DNA from: Gemmatimonadaceae bacterium
GTDB lineage: Bacteria > Gemmatimonadota > Gemmatimonadetes > Gemmatimonadales > Gemmatimonadaceae
Length of the DNA: 58,401 nt
Assembly (NCBI GenBank): GCA_025930755.1
Contig: JAICOJ010000011.1
Location: forward strand, 1-58,401
Reading direction: 5' to 3'
The notes under the pieces were generated by a model. That model was not told the DNA's origin and did no database searches. It saw only the letters and a list, made by a program, of their open reading frames with translations. Below are positions 17,079 to 26,664 of this stretch, piece by piece. A program made the translations under genes and the position numbers. The first letter of the stretch is position 1, and each line of letters opens with the position of its first letter.

Positions 17079-17350
17079 GTGGCGTGTGCCCCCTCGATGA
17101 CGTGAACGCCCTCGATCTCGAAGTCCTCCGTTACGGGATTCGCCAGCAACCGCTCGCACATCTGCCTGACGGCGGCGTCCGCATCCATGGCGTCCGTCGC
17201 CTCCATCTCGAGCACGATGAACCGCCCGATCCGCGCATCGCGCACTCCGGAGAACCCGAGCGCGTGAAGGGCGTCGCTCACGGCTTTCCCCTGCGGATCG
17301 AGCAACCCCCGGCGGGGGACGATGTGTATCGCCACGCGAAAGAGACTCAT
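17075..17350 (-). CDS. purS: Phosphoribosylformylglycinamidine synthase subunit PurS
   Basis: 91 residues, the usual length. Motifs [17 protein letters not shown] and [12 protein letters not shown] match PurS, the small structural subunit that bridges PurL and PurQ. Overlaps pssA (upstream) and purQ (downstream) by 4 nt each. Its presence with small PurL confirms the three-part enzyme. Confidence 0.94.
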   Translation of the reverse strand: MSLFRVAIHIVPRRGLLDPQGKAVSDALHALGFSGVRDARIGRFIVLEMEATDAMDADAAVRQMCERLLANPVTEDFEIEGVHVIEGAHAT

Positions 17351-18255
17351 TCGCTCTCGGTGATCGAACGGTTGACCGGAGGCGTCTGACCGCCACGGCC
17401 CCGCCGCCGACGCTTCCGGCGTCCCGGAGACTCGCCGACGATGACGGGGCGCATCACGTGATCAGGATCATCGTCGTCGCCCTCCTCGAACAAAGGATCG
17501 CCGGTGGGGACCCGGTCCATCAAGCCCACGAACACGGTCTTGAGAAGTCCCCACACAACGTACGCCATCATGGCGGGGAAGAAAAACTCGCGTGGCGCGA
17601 AAGCCAATCCCGCGAGCGTGACCAACACGAGTGCCACGCCAATGAAGCCCTTCCACGAGCGGCTGATGTTGGGAACGGCCGGATACAACACGTGGCTCAC
17701 CATGAGCCAGCTCAACACCAGCATCACTACCTTCATCACGGTCTCCCATGGGAGATCGCCGATCACCGTCTGGCTGTACAGCGGCGTTTGACTGAACCAG
17801 TAGTACACGGCGAGCGTCATCCCCGCGGCGGGACTGGGGAGCCCATGAAAATGGGTCTTGGCGCGACCACCCTGCTCGACGTTGAACCGGGCGAGACGCA
17901 TCACCACGCACGCGATGAAGATGAAGCAGAGCAGCCAGGCCCAGCCTTCGCGATTCAGGACGGCGAAGTACATGATGAGCGCCGGCGCCACGCCGAAGCT
18001 CACCGCGTCCACCAGGGAATCGAGCTCGGTGCCGAAGCGACTTCCCGTCTTGGTCGCCCGCGCGACGCGCCCGTCGAGCGCGTCCATCACGCCCCCAAGC
18101 ACGACAAACAGGCCCGCCTGGCTGTAGTTGCCTCGTGAGGCAGCCACGATTGCCCATACGCCGAAAAAGAGGTTTCCGAGCGTGAAGCCGTTCGGGAGCA
18201 GCACGACGGCCCGCCGCATGTTCGGCCGGGGGAGTGACGGGAGCGTCGGCATCAC
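17347..18255 (-). CDS. pssA: CDP-diacylglycerol--serine O-phosphatidyltransferase
   Basis: 302 residues, an integral-membrane CDP-alcohol phosphatidyltransferase that makes phosphatidylserine from CDP-diacylglycerol and serine. The signature D(x2)DG(x2)AR(x8)G(x3)D(x3)D is at [20 protein letters not shown] and the following LDSLVD. Six to eight hydrophobic segments follow. The last 45 residues are very acidic then very basic ([19 protein letters not shown]), a cytoplasmic tail. It is 4-nt overlapped with psd upstream, so substrate and product steps are coupled. A phosphatidylglycerol synthase is the alternative, but the psd neighbour argues for PssA. Confidence 0.93.
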   Translation of the reverse strand: MMPTLPSLPRPNMRRAVVLLPNGFTLGNLFFGVWAIVAASRGNYSQAGLFVVLGGVMDALDGRVARATKTGSRFGTELDSLVDAVSFGVAPALIMYFAVLNREGWAWLLCFIFIACVVMRLARFNVEQGGRAKTHFHGLPSPAAGMTLAVYYWFSQTPLYSQTVIGDLPWETVMKVVMLVLSWLMVSHVLYPAVPNISRSWKGFIGVALVLVTLAGLAFAPREFFFPAMMAYVVWGLLKTVFVGLMDRVPTGDPLFEEGDDDDPDHVMRPVIVGESPGRRKRRRRGRGGQTPPVNRSITESE

Positions 18256-18902
18256 TCGGCGAACTCCGAGAGCACCGTCACGCCAGCGATGGGGAAGTCA
18301 CCCAGTCGCACGCGCACTCTGGAGGTCGGCGGGACGAAGACGTCGACGCGTGAGCCGAAGCGGATGATGCCCATGCGGACCCCTTGTTCGGCCTCGTCGC
18401 CCACGGCGGCGTAATTCACGATGCGGCGCGCGATGAGTCCCGCGATCTGTCGAACGAGTACCCGCCCATGCGCACTCTCGATCCCGACGGACATCTGCTC
18501 GTTCTCGAGGCTTGCCTTGTCGCTCGCCGCATTCAGAAACTTGCCGGCGTTGTAGTGCACGTAGGAGACCTTGCCACTCACCGGGTACCGGTTCACGTGC
18601 ACGTTGAAGACGTTCATGAAGATCGAGATGCGCAGCGCACGCCCGTGCACGAAGGCCGGCTCGTCGACCTCGGTAATCTGCACGATCTTGCCGTCGGCCG
18701 GGGACACCACGTACTGCTCGCCGCGCTGGCCCGTTCGCTCGGGATCGCGAAAGAAGTAGACGACCCAAATGGCGAGGATGAAGAGGATTCCCGCGCCGAT
18801 CCACAGGGGAATGGTCGCGTATCTCCACGCCAGGGCCACCGCGCCTAACGCGGCCGCGATCCCGATCGCGATGAAGAGCAGGCCTTCGCGTGCGACGCTC
18901 AC
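18252..18902 (-). CDS. psd: Phosphatidylserine decarboxylase, short type
   Basis: 216 residues. Two membrane-like segments fill the first 50 residues. The pyruvoyl precursor site is [11 protein letters not shown], with self-cleavage expected between Gly183 and Ser184. Other family motifs are [24 protein letters not shown] and PVSGKV. It converts phosphatidylserine to phosphatidylethanolamine. The start GTG at 18902 overlaps the purC stop by 4 nt; an in-frame extension upstream lies inside purC. This is the short family rather than the 300-residue E. coli form. Confidence 0.94.
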   Translation of the reverse strand: MSVAREGLLFIAIGIAAALGAVALAWRYATIPLWIGAGILFILAIWVVYFFRDPERTGQRGEQYVVSPADGKIVQITEVDEPAFVHGRALRISIFMNVFNVHVNRYPVSGKVSYVHYNAGKFLNAASDKASLENEQMSVGIESAHGRVLVRQIAGLIARRIVNYAAVGDEAEQGVRMGIIRFGSRVDVFVPPTSRVRVRLGDFPIAGVTVLSEFAE

Positions 18903-19825
18903 GGGGACGCCGGCAGGTCGAGCGCACGCCCGGTGAGTCGTACGAACGCATCGAGGTAGCGGTCGCTCGTGGCGCGAACGACCTCCGGGGGCAGGGGAGG
19001 AGGCGGATCCTCCCCATCCCACCGACCCGCCTTCTTCTCCCCGTCGAGGTAATCGCGGAGCGGCTGCTTGTCGAAGCTGGGCTGCGCTCGCCCCGGCTGA
19101 TAGCCGTCGGCGGGCCAGAAGCGCGAGCTGTCCGGAGTGAGCACCTCGTCGATCAGGAGGATACTCCCTGATCCGTCACGCCCGAACTCGAACTTGGTAT
19201 CCGCGATGAGAATCCCGCGACGCTCGGCGACTTCCCGGCCGCGGCCGTAGACGGCTCGCGTCAGCCGTTCGAGCTCGCGCGCGACATCGCTGCCGACGAT
19301 CTCTGCCATCCGCGTCACGGTGATGTTCTCGTCGTGTCCCGTGACGGCCTTCGTCGCCGGACTGAAGATCGGCGGCTCCAGCCGATCGCTCTCGCGCAGG
19401 CCGGTGGGCAATGCCTCACCGGCGAGTGTCCCGCGTGCCGAGTACTCCTTCCATGCCGAGCCGGTGATGTATCCGCGAATCACGCACTCGATGGGGAACA
19501 CCTCGGCGCGACGGCAGAGCATCGCCCGACCAGCGATGTCTCCACGATGGCCATCGAGGGCGGGGACCATCGCGATGATCGCGTCGGCGTCGGCGCTGAT
19601 CATGTGGTGGTCGACCAGATCCGACAGCTGCCCGAACCACCACGCGCTGATCTGCGTGAGGACGGCACCCTTGTGAGGGATCGGCTCGCGCATGACGACA
19701 TCGAACGCGCTGACGCGGTCGGTCGCTACGAGGAGCAAGCGCTCGTCGTCGACTTCGTATATGTCGCGGACCTTGCCGCGCCCGATGCGGCGCAGCGGAA
19801 GTTGCGTTCCGGCGATGGCTGTCAT
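18899..19825 (-). CDS. purC: Phosphoribosylaminoimidazole-succinocarboxamide synthase
   Basis: 308 residues, longer than the 235-residue Bacillus/E. coli type and close to the fungal Ade1-like form in length and in segments such as [32 protein letters not shown], and IADTKFEFG. It joins aspartate to CAIR with ATP, giving SAICAR. Overlaps purB by 4 nt upstream and psd by 4 nt downstream, so purB, purC and psd are read as one unit. The comparison with Ade1 is from memory of its sequence. Confidence 0.96.
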   Translation of the reverse strand: MTAIAGTQLPLRRIGRGKVRDIYEVDDERLLLVATDRVSAFDVVMREPIPHKGAVLTQISAWWFGQLSDLVDHHMISADADAIIAMVPALDGHRGDIAGRAMLCRRAEVFPIECVIRGYITGSAWKEYSARGTLAGEALPTGLRESDRLEPPIFSPATKAVTGHDENITVTRMAEIVGSDVARELERLTRAVYGRGREVAERRGILIADTKFEFGRDGSGSILLIDEVLTPDSSRFWPADGYQPGRAQPSFDKQPLRDYLDGEKKAGRWDGEDPPPPLPPEVVRATSDRYLDAFVRLTGRALDLPASP

Positions 19826-21258
19826 ACGCGCAGCAGCTCCGTGTCGACTTCGATGATGGGCACCCCGGCCAGCAGGGGCTCGATTACATGATTGAGAAAA
19901 TCGTCGACCTGCTCGGGCGCGCGCCCCACGAACTCACGCGCGTCCACGATGTCACGCATCTCGGTGACCGAAACTCCAAAGCTCCGGTCCGCCCCGAGGC
20001 GCTCCAGCAGGTCGTTCTCCGCGGCGCCCTCCTTCATCGCCTGCGCAGCGGCCAGGCTGTGCTTCCGGATGATCTCGTGGGCGGCCTGGCGATCCCCGCC
20101 GCCACGCACCGCACGCACCAGGAGCTTTTCCGTTGCCATGAACGGAAGCTCCTCCGCGAGGCGCTTGCGGATGCGGGCGGTGCGCACTTCGAGGCCACCG
20201 GCAACGTTCGCCATGAGAACCAGAATCGCGTCGGTGGCGAGAAACGACTCGGGAAGGACGAGGCGCCTGTTCGAGCTGTCATCGAGGGTCCGCTCGAAGT
20301 ACTGCACACTATGGGTGTGATTCGCGTTCTCCTCCATGGTGATCACGAACCGCGCCAGCCCCGAGATCCGCTCCGACCGCATCGGGTTCCGCTTGTACGC
20401 CATCGCCGAGGATCCCACCTGCTCGGCCTCGAACGGCTCCTCGATCTCTCCGAACGATTGGAGCATTCGCACGTCGGAGGCGAACTTCGCCGCGCTCGCC
20501 GCAATCCCCGCGACGACGCCGAGAATCTGCGCGTCGATCTTGCGGGTGTACGTCTGACCGGTGACCGGCAGCGCGCGCTCGAATCCCATTGCCGCGACGA
20601 CGAGCTCCTCGAGCCGGCGGACGCGCGCATGATCGCCGTCGAACAGCTCGAGAAAGCTCGCCTGCGTTCCCGTGGTTCCCTTCACGCCGCGCAACGGGAG
20701 CGACTGCACACGGTACTCGATATCGGCGAGGTCGAGCACCAGATCCTGCATCCAGAGGGACGCCCGTTTGCCGACGGTCGTGAGCTGTGCCGGCTGCAGA
20801 TGCGTGTAGGCCAATGTCGGCTCGTCGCGCCAGGCGCGCGCGAACGTCGCGAGTGCTCGGATGACGTCGACGATCTTGGCGCGGAGGAGCTCCAGCCCGC
20901 GGCGCAGGATGATCAGATCGGCGTTGTCGGTGACGAAAGCGCTCGTCGCCCCGAGGTGAATGAACGGACGTGCGGCCGGCGCGGCGTCGGCGAAGGCGTG
21001 TACGTGCGCCATCACATCGTGGCGGAAGCGCCGCTCATACGCGGCGACCTTGTCGAAGTCGATGTCATCGACGTGCGCGCGCATCTGGGCGATCGCATCG
21101 TCCGGAATGGGAACGCCGAGCTCGCGCTGCTTCTCCGCCAGCGTGACCCAGAGCCGGCGCCACAGCCCATAGCGGATTTGCGGCGACCACAGCTCCAGCA
21201 TCGCCGCTGACGCGTATCGCTCGCCGAGGGGCGATACGTATCGGCTGTGGGGGCTCAT
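19822..21258 (-). CDS. purB: Adenylosuccinate lyase, eukaryotic-type
   Basis: 478 residues. Fumarase/aspartase superfamily signature [12 protein letters not shown] is present, along with [12 protein letters not shown] and [18 protein letters not shown]. The segments [29 protein letters not shown] and [14 protein letters not shown] follow the animal ADSL sequence closely, unlike the 431-456-residue Bacillus or E. coli forms. It catalyses two steps, SAICAR to AICAR and adenylosuccinate to AMP. It overlaps the HtrA-like protease gene upstream by 4 nt. Confidence 0.96.
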   Translation of the reverse strand: MSPHSRYVSPLGERYASAAMLELWSPQIRYGLWRRLWVTLAEKQRELGVPIPDDAIAQMRAHVDDIDFDKVAAYERRFRHDVMAHVHAFADAAPAARPFIHLGATSAFVTDNADLIILRRGLELLRAKIVDVIRALATFARAWRDEPTLAYTHLQPAQLTTVGKRASLWMQDLVLDLADIEYRVQSLPLRGVKGTTGTQASFLELFDGDHARVRRLEELVVAAMGFERALPVTGQTYTRKIDAQILGVVAGIAASAAKFASDVRMLQSFGEIEEPFEAEQVGSSAMAYKRNPMRSERISGLARFVITMEENANHTHSVQYFERTLDDSSNRRLVLPESFLATDAILVLMANVAGGLEVRTARIRKRLAEELPFMATEKLLVRAVRGGGDRQAAHEIIRKHSLAAAQAMKEGAAENDLLERLGADRSFGVSVTEMRDIVDAREFVGRAPEQVDDFLNHVIEPLLAGVPIIEVDTELLRV

Positions 21259-22649
21259 CGGATGATGAAGTCGGTGAAATAGGGCCGCCCGCCGCGCTCG
21301 TAGAACATCCGGATGAGCCCCCTGCCGGCGTAGGCGTCGATCGCGCGTGCCGCCTCGTCCGCGCTTTCGATGGGGGTCCGATTGATCTGCACGATCACAT
21401 CGCCCGCCTGAATGCCGAGGTCCGCCGCCACGCGATCGCTCACGCGGTAGATGAGCGCGCCCCGCTGGCTCCGGATGCTTCGCTCGGCGCGAATCTGCGG
21501 CGTGAGGGTGATCAGCTCCAGCTCGCGGAGCACCGCGACCTTGGGGGCGCTCGCCTCGGGTTGGTCCGCGACGACCAGCTCGACCGGAAACTCGCGTCCA
21601 CCGCGCCTGACGACGACGGGAACACGCTCTCCCACGCGTAGCTCGAGGAGCTCGGCATCCCAGTCGTATGCGTTCTGGATCGCGCGCTCACGGGAACGGA
21701 GCAGGATGTCGCCGGCCCGGAGCCCCGCCTGCGCCGCGGGTGAGCCTGGCACCACCGAGCTCACTTCCGCCCCGATAGTTCGAGCACGACCCGGAGGCGG
21801 TTCCTCGACCTTCAAACCGACCCACGGTCGCCGAATGGTACCGTGCGCGAGCAGATCCTCCGTGACGCGTTTGACTCGATTGATCGGAATCGCGAAGCCG
21901 AGACCGACCGATCCCCCACTCGGCGAATAGATCGACGAATTGACGCCGATCACTTCACCCACCGCGTTCACGAGCGGTCCACCAGAGTTCCCGGGATTGA
22001 TCGACGCATCCGTCTGAATCATGTCGACGTAGATGCCCGGACCTTCAGCGCGGACCGCGAGATTGCGGCCGGTAGCGCTGATGACGCCCGCGGTGACGCT
22101 GGGTTCGCTGTTCCCGAGCACGAACCCGAACGGATTGCCGATCGCAATCGCCCATTCGCCGACAACGAGATCGCTGGAATTACCGAGCTTCACGACGGGA
22201 AGATTGCGCCCCTCGATCTTCAGAACCGCGAGATCGTTGAGGGTGTCGGCACCGAGCAGCCGGGCGGGGAAGGTCGTCCCGTCGGGGAGCGCGACCGAGA
22301 TCCGCGTGGCGCCCACGACGACGTGGGCATTGGTGATGACGACGCCGTCCGCGCGAGTGATGAAGCCGGACCCGAGCCCGGGGAGCACGCGCGTGCCACT
22401 GCGGTTCCCGAAAAACGCATCGAAGGGATCGACGCGTCCGCGCTCCACCGTTTCCGTCTGCACGGTCACGACGGCCGGCGCTACCTGAGCGACCGCCTCG
22501 GTGATCGCGGTGCGACGCGATTCGGCGATCGGCGCGCGGGCCTGCGCCGCTCGGGCCTCACGAACCAGGGTGCTGCTGGGTTCCTCCTCGCGTGCGCGAC
22601 AGCCCTGGAGCACGAGTGCGGCGACGACGAGCGGCACGCTCAGCCGCAC
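21255..22649 (-). CDS. HtrA/DegP-type serine protease, predicted lipoprotein
   Basis: 464 residues. The N-terminus has a lipobox (LVLQGC, Cys17), suggesting a membrane-anchored periplasmic protein. The trypsin-like domain carries the triad His109 (ITNAHVV), Asp139 (TLNDLAVL) and Ser222 (NPGNSGGPL). Two PDZ-like domains follow (about 265-350 and 365-460). Such proteases degrade misfolded envelope proteins. The start GTG at 22649 lies 1 nt after the transaldolase-like stop; the ribosome site is weak. DegP usually has a cleaved signal, so the lipobox is a variation. It is co-transcribed with the purine genes. Confidence 0.92.
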   Translation of the reverse strand: MRLSVPLVVAALVLQGCRAREEEPSSTLVREARAAQARAPIAESRRTAITEAVAQVAPAVVTVQTETVERGRVDPFDAFFGNRSGTRVLPGLGSGFITRADGVVITNAHVVVGATRISVALPDGTTFPARLLGADTLNDLAVLKIEGRNLPVVKLGNSSDLVVGEWAIAIGNPFGFVLGNSEPSVTAGVISATGRNLAVRAEGPGIYVDMIQTDASINPGNSGGPLVNAVGEVIGVNSSIYSPSGGSVGLGFAIPINRVKRVTEDLLAHGTIRRPWVGLKVEEPPPGRARTIGAEVSSVVPGSPAAQAGLRAGDILLRSRERAIQNAYDWDAELLELRVGERVPVVVRRGGREFPVELVVADQPEASAPKVAVLRELELITLTPQIRAERSIRSQRGALIYRVSDRVAADLGIQAGDVIVQINRTPIESADEAARAIDAYAGRGLIRMFYERGGRPYFTDFIIR

Positions 22650-22650
22650 C

Positions 22651-23319
22651 TCACACCCCCGCGCGGCTTCGAGCAATCCGCTTGCTCCAGTCGTGCAGGA
22701 ATTGATCGACGCCACGATCGGTGAGCGGGTGGATGAGCATGTTGCGGAGCACCGCGGGCGGGACCGCGGCCGCGTCGGCGCCGGCGCGCGCACACCCGAT
22801 GAAATGCAACGGAGTGCGAACGGACGCGGCGAGCAGCTCGCACTCGAGCCCGTAGTGCATGAAGATCTCGCGCGTCTGCGCGACGACCGACACGCCATCC
22901 TGCCCGATGTCCTCGAGACGGCCGACGAAAGGACTGACGTATCGCGCGCCGGACTTCGCGGCAAGAAGCGCCTGCGCGGGTGTGAAGACGAGCGTCGTGC
23001 AGACGCGGATGCCCTCCGAGGTGAGCCGGCGCGTGGCGACGATGCCATCCTCGAGCATCGGCACCATCACGATGATGCTGTCGGCGACCTTCGCGAGGTC
23101 GCGACCCTCGCGGTACATCCCCTCGGCGTCGACGGCGACTACTTCGGCGCCGACGGGCCCGCTCACCGACCGCGCAATTTCGGTCAAGTGATCTCGTGGG
23201 TCGGTCTCCGAGTCTTCCTGTGCGAGCAGCGACGGATTCGTCGTCACTCCATCGATGAGTCCCGCGCCGGCGGCCCAGACGATCTCCGGCAGCGAAGCGG
23301 TGTCGAGGAAGATCTTCAT
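22651..23319 (-). CDS. Transaldolase-like protein (FSA/TalC family) lacking the Schiff-base lysine
   Basis: 222 residues, the size of fructose-6-phosphate aldolase/TalC. Family residues at the E. coli FSA numbers are mostly kept: Asp6 (FLDTAS), Asn28 (VTTNPS), Arg134 (FVGRLED), Ser166 (LLAASVRT). Residue 85, the lysine that forms the Schiff base (VVKVP in FSA), is Met85 here, in IIVMVPM; the codon is ATG, one base from AAG. Residue 131 is Phe where FSA has Tyr. Aldolase chemistry by the known mechanism is therefore not expected, unless this is a sequencing error. It overlaps truA by 4 nt. Confidence 0.85.
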   Translation of the reverse strand: MKIFLDTASLPEIVWAAGAGLIDGVTTNPSLLAQEDSETDPRDHLTEIARSVSGPVGAEVVAVDAEGMYREGRDLAKVADSIIVMVPMLEDGIVATRRLTSEGIRVCTTLVFTPAQALLAAKSGARYVSPFVGRLEDIGQDGVSVVAQTREIFMHYGLECELLAASVRTPLHFIGCARAGADAAAVPPAVLRNMLIHPLTDRGVDQFLHDWSKRIARSRAGV

Positions 23320-24077
23320 TCGGCCGTCAGGTAGAGGTCTCGAGGATAGTGCACGGCGTCGAGAAAGAGCGCATTCGCTGGCGCGGGTGCCGACGTCTCC
23401 TGGTTGTCCGCCGCGGCCAGCAGCACCGACATCGTGTCAGCCGGCCGATGGCCCGCGGCGACCTCGATCATGGTGCCCACGAGAAATCGGACCATGTGAT
23501 GCAGGAAGCGATTGGCCTCGATTTCGAACACGAGGCCGCCCGGGCGGTCGCGCCATTCCGCATGATGAATCGTGCATCGGTGCTCGTCAGTCGCTGGAGC
23601 CGTGCCGCGAACCGCGAACGCGAGAAAGCGATGCTCGCCGAGGATCGCGGCCGCCCCCGCATCGAGGCGCGCGCGATCGAGCGCGTGGTGCACGGGCCAC
23701 TCCCATCGGCGGCGAAAGGGCGAGTACGCGAGCTCATCGGTACCCACGTAATAGCTGTAACGTCGCGCCGTCGCATCGTAGCGAGCATGAAACTCCGATC
23801 GCATGTCGTGCGCCGCTGCCACCCACACATCGCGGGGCAGTACCGCGTTCAGCGCGCGCCGCAGTGGTACTCCCTCCCACTTGGTCGGCACGCGGACGCC
23901 GACCGCCTGCCCTCGCGCATGCACGCCGGCATCCGTGCGCCCAGCCCCCAGCGCCGCCACCGGCGAACCGCACAACTGCGCCAGCGCCTCCTCGAGGACG
24001 CCTTGCACCGTGCGCTGCGCCGGTTGCCGTTGCCAGCCGGCGAATTCGGCGCCGTCATAATGCAGCACGAGCTGCAT
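23316..24077 (-). CDS. truA: tRNA pseudouridine synthase A
   Basis: 253 residues from the ATG at 24077; a GTG at 24095 would add six. It makes pseudouridine at positions 38-40 of the tRNA anticodon arm. The catalytic aspartate is in GAGRTDAGVHARG. The N-terminal LVLHYDGAEFAGWQRQ and the C-terminal FLHHMVRFLVGTMIEV motifs are canonical. It is the first gene of the minus-strand run ending at ppdK, divergent from the GAF gene. Confidence 0.95.
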   Translation of the reverse strand: MQLVLHYDGAEFAGWQRQPAQRTVQGVLEEALAQLCGSPVAALGAGRTDAGVHARGQAVGVRVPTKWEGVPLRRALNAVLPRDVWVAAAHDMRSEFHARYDATARRYSYYVGTDELAYSPFRRRWEWPVHHALDRARLDAGAAAILGEHRFLAFAVRGTAPATDEHRCTIHHAEWRDRPGGLVFEIEANRFLHHMVRFLVGTMIEVAAGHRPADTMSVLLAAADNQETSAPAPANALFLDAVHYPRDLYLTAE

Positions 24078-24135
24078 GGTGCGCGCACGCGTCACGAGGG
24101 AAAGTTACGACGTGCGACCATGTGCCGCAACCAAA

Positions 24136-24184
24136 TGGACAATCGTCCAACCGATTGACAGTCCTGTACGTACGCCGGTACATT
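24136..24184 (+). promoter_or_regulatory. Promoter and inverted repeat upstream of the GAF gene
   Basis: TTGACA (24155-24160), 18-nt spacer, TACATT (24179-24184), 44 nt before the ATG at 24229. An inverted repeat TGGAC-AATC-GTCCA (24136-24149) lies just upstream of the -35 box, and a second one (TGTAC, 8 nt, GTACA) is inside the spacer. Either could bind a regulator. The boxes are seen directly; function is inferred. The 24078-24228 gap holds no gene. Confidence 0.5.
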
Positions 24185-24228
24185 GGCACTCCCGCGCAGC
24201 CGTCTACGCGCCGTTTCCCGCCCCGAAA

Positions 24229-25545
24229 ATGCCGCCCCGCACGCTCGCTTCGCTCGCGCATGCTCTCGGCGCCTCCGCGGACCTCGACACCGCGTTCGTG
24301 GCGCTGGCGGAGGCCCTCGCGGAGGTGGATCGCTTCACGTCGCTGGCGCTGTATCGGTACGACGCGCGGCGGGAAATGCTGCGCGAGCGGACCACCATGA
24401 ACGAGCGCGGCGAGGTCGAACGCGCGCGCGCCGATACGAAGCTCGACCACATTCCGGCGAAGGTTCGCGCCATCGTGAGCGGCGGGGGCCAGTTCGTCGA
24501 CCTCGGCGAGCGGTCCGAAGAGCTGGCGCGCCTCCTCGGCATGCGACCCACGAGCGATGATGGCCTGCTTTCACTGCGGGGCGTCCCGCTCGACGGCCAT
24601 CTCGAGGCCGTGATCGCCCTTTACGAGCCGAGACGCATCTTCGGAACGCGCGTGGTCGAGCGCTTTGGACCGTACGTCGCGCTGTTCGAGCTCGCGTTCG
24701 CGCGCTTCTCCGAGCGTGAAGCCCGGCAGGAAGCCGTGCGCACCCTCGAGGACGTCACGCAACGTGTCCACGGCGAGTACGTGAAGCGGCTCTCCGAGCT
24801 CGACCAGGAGCTCGCCCAGGTGCGCGGCGCCGCGGCGCGGGGCGAGGGCGGCGTTGCCGCCGATCGTCTCGTCGCCCTGGAAGCCGAGGCGGCGCGTGCC
24901 AAGGAGGAGGCGCGGCGGGCCACGCGGCGCGCGCAGGCCGTCGAGCAGCAGGTTGGCGCGGCGGTCGGCCAGCTCGAGCAGGCGCACATCGAGCTGCATC
25001 GCCGCGCCGAAGCCGTTCGCGAGAAGACACGCACGCTCTACCTCATCGAGCGCGTGCTCGGTCTCGACGCCAGTACCACCGATCCACGCCAGCTCGTCGA
25101 CGAGCTCCTGTCACTCGTGGGCGACGACATGCAGGCGCAGCGCGTGTCGCTCATGCTGCGCGCCCCCGACGGCGACCATCTCTTTCTCGCCGCCTCACGA
25201 GGGCTGCAGCCGGGGATTCTCGACGGCCGCCGCATTCCCATCGGACAGGGGGTCGCGGGGCGGGTCGCCGCGTCTCGTGAGCCGATTCTCGTCCAGGACG
25301 TCACCGATGCGACGAAGCACCCGCTGCTTCGCGATCAATATTTCACCACCGGGTCGTTCATCAGCTTTCCGCTCGTCTACCGCGATGAGCTCGTGGGTGT
25401 CGTGAACCTCACGAATCGCGCGCGCCAGGGACTGTTTCTCGAAGAGGATGTCGAGCGCGTGCGGCTTCTCGCGCTGGTGATTGCCCTCGTGGCCACGAAC
25501 GCCGCGCTCCCCGAGCGCCTCCTGGAGACCATTGGCACCCATTGA
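24229..25545 (+). CDS. Dual-GAF-domain protein with central coiled coil
   Basis: 438 residues. The N-terminal half (about 10-165) looks like a GAF domain, e.g. SLALYRYDARREML and FGPYVALFELAFARF. A charged coiled coil (about 170-270, rich in Glu/Arg/Ala) joins it to a clearer C-terminal GAF domain (about 285-430) with PIGQGVAGRVAASREPILV and SFISFPLVYRDELVGVVNL. There is no GGDEF, kinase or HTH domain, so it probably signals through a partner. The frame upstream of 24229 is not domain-like, and the promoter supports this ATG. It overlaps trpD by 14 nt. Confidence 0.83.
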   Translation: MPPRTLASLAHALGASADLDTAFVALAEALAEVDRFTSLALYRYDARREMLRERTTMNERGEVERARADTKLDHIPAKVRAIVSGGGQFVDLGERSEELARLLGMRPTSDDGLLSLRGVPLDGHLEAVIALYEPRRIFGTRVVERFGPYVALFELAFARFSEREARQEAVRTLEDVTQRVHGEYVKRLSELDQELAQVRGAAARGEGGVAADRLVALEAEAARAKEEARRATRRAQAVEQQVGAAVGQLEQAHIELHRRAEAVREKTRTLYLIERVLGLDASTTDPRQLVDELLSLVGDDMQAQRVSLMLRAPDGDHLFLAASRGLQPGILDGRRIPIGQGVAGRVAASREPILVQDVTDATKHPLLRDQYFTTGSFISFPLVYRDELVGVVNLTNRARQGLFLEEDVERVRLLALVIALVATNAALPERLLETIGTH

Positions 25546-26566
25546 GCCGCTCGCGCGCGCGATCCGTCAGCTCGCCGGTGGCCACTCGTTAAGCGCCGAG
25601 GATACGGCGGAGGCGTTCGGAGCGATCATGCGCGGTGAGGCGAGTCCGGCGCAGGTCGCCGCCATTCTCGTTGCCTTGCGCGTGAAGGGAGAAACGATCC
25701 ACGAAGTCGCGGGCGGCGCACGCGCGTTGCGCGATGCCATGGTGCGCCTTCCCAGCGACGGCCCCGAGATGCTCGTCGACACCTGCGGCACGGGCGGCGG
25801 CGCCGTGACCACGTTCAACATATCGACGGCCGCCGCACTGGTCGCGGCTGGCGCGGGCGTGCGGATCGCGAAGCATGGCAACCGGTCGTTTACATCGCAG
25901 TGCGGGAGCGCCGACGTCCTCGAGGCACTGGGCGTCCGTATCGATTGTACGGTCGACGAGATGGTTGCGACGCTGCGTCAGGCGGGAATCGTCTTCATGT
26001 TCGCGCCCCTCATGCATCCCGCCATGCGGCACGTAGGACCGGTGCGGCGGGAGCTCGCGATTCACACGGTCATGAACGTTCTCGGTCCGCTGGCCAATCC
26101 GGCGGGGGCAGGACGCCAGGTCGTGGGCGTCGCCGACGAGCATCGTTTGCCGCTGCTGGCTGGTGCGTTAGCCGAGTTGGGGAGCCGGCGGGCGATGGTC
26201 GTGCACGGCGAGCCGGGGATGGACGAGGTGTCGCCGCTCGGTACGACCCGCGTGCTCGAAGTGCGCAACGGGCAGGTTCGGGAGTGGACGATCGATCCTG
26301 CACCGTTCGGCCTCTCGGCGCGCGACGCGCGCGAGCTCGGTGGCGATGAGCCGAAGGTCAACGCAAGCATCATCGAGGGCATTCTCGCCGGAGGAATCAC
26401 CGGCGGGGCTCGGGCGGCAGTTGTGCTGAATGCCGCGGCGGCGATACACGTGAGCGGCGACCACGACGACTTCGCTCGCTCCGTCGATCGAGCCGAAGAC
26501 TCCTTGAGCAGCGGCGCAGGGCTTCAGGCGCTCGAGCGACTCCGGGCGGCGAGCCCGAAGAAATGA
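25532..26566 (+). CDS. trpD: Anthranilate phosphoribosyltransferase
   Basis: 344 residues. Transfers phosphoribose from PRPP to anthranilate. The PRPP-binding glycine motif is DTCGTGGGAVTTFNIST; the substrate pocket segments IAKHGNRSFTSQCGSAD and HPAMRHVGPVRRELA are standard. The start TTG at 25532 has GGAG 4 nt upstream and overlaps the GAF gene stop. It is cut off from the other trp genes by lexA on the opposite strand; trpE and trpG are not in the window. Confidence 0.95.
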   Translation: MAPIEPLARAIRQLAGGHSLSAEDTAEAFGAIMRGEASPAQVAAILVALRVKGETIHEVAGGARALRDAMVRLPSDGPEMLVDTCGTGGGAVTTFNISTAAALVAAGAGVRIAKHGNRSFTSQCGSADVLEALGVRIDCTVDEMVATLRQAGIVFMFAPLMHPAMRHVGPVRRELAIHTVMNVLGPLANPAGAGRQVVGVADEHRLPLLAGALAELGSRRAMVVHGEPGMDEVSPLGTTRVLEVRNGQVREWTIDPAPFGLSARDARELGGDEPKVNASIIEGILAGGITGGARAAVVLNAAAAIHVSGDHDDFARSVDRAEDSLSSGAGLQALERLRAASPKK

Positions 26567-26603
26567 GGCTCGGTGGTCTTGTTCACTGCCCGGCAAAAGA
26601 AAT

Positions 26604-26631
26604 AGGGGCGAGGAATAGAATCCTCGCCCCT
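26604..26631. terminator. Bidirectional terminator between trpD and lexA
   Basis: AGGGGCGAGGA (26604-26614) and TCCTCGCCCCT (26621-26631) form a perfect 11-bp stem with a 6-nt loop, placed between the convergent stops. On the minus strand the stem is followed by ATTTCTTTT, a fair T-run for lexA. The plus-strand side has no T-run. Confidence 0.75.
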
Positions 26632-26633
26632 CA

Positions 26634-26661
26634 TCCCTGACTCCCAGCTCCTGACTCCTGC
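26634..26661. repeat. Heptanucleotide repeat at the lexA 3' end
   Basis: Four units TCCCTGA CTCCCAG CTCCTGA CTCCTGC end 3 nt before the lexA stop codon. It contains the 13-mer CTCCTGACTCCTG found also at 118-130. Confidence 0.7.
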
Positions 26662-26664
26662 TTC

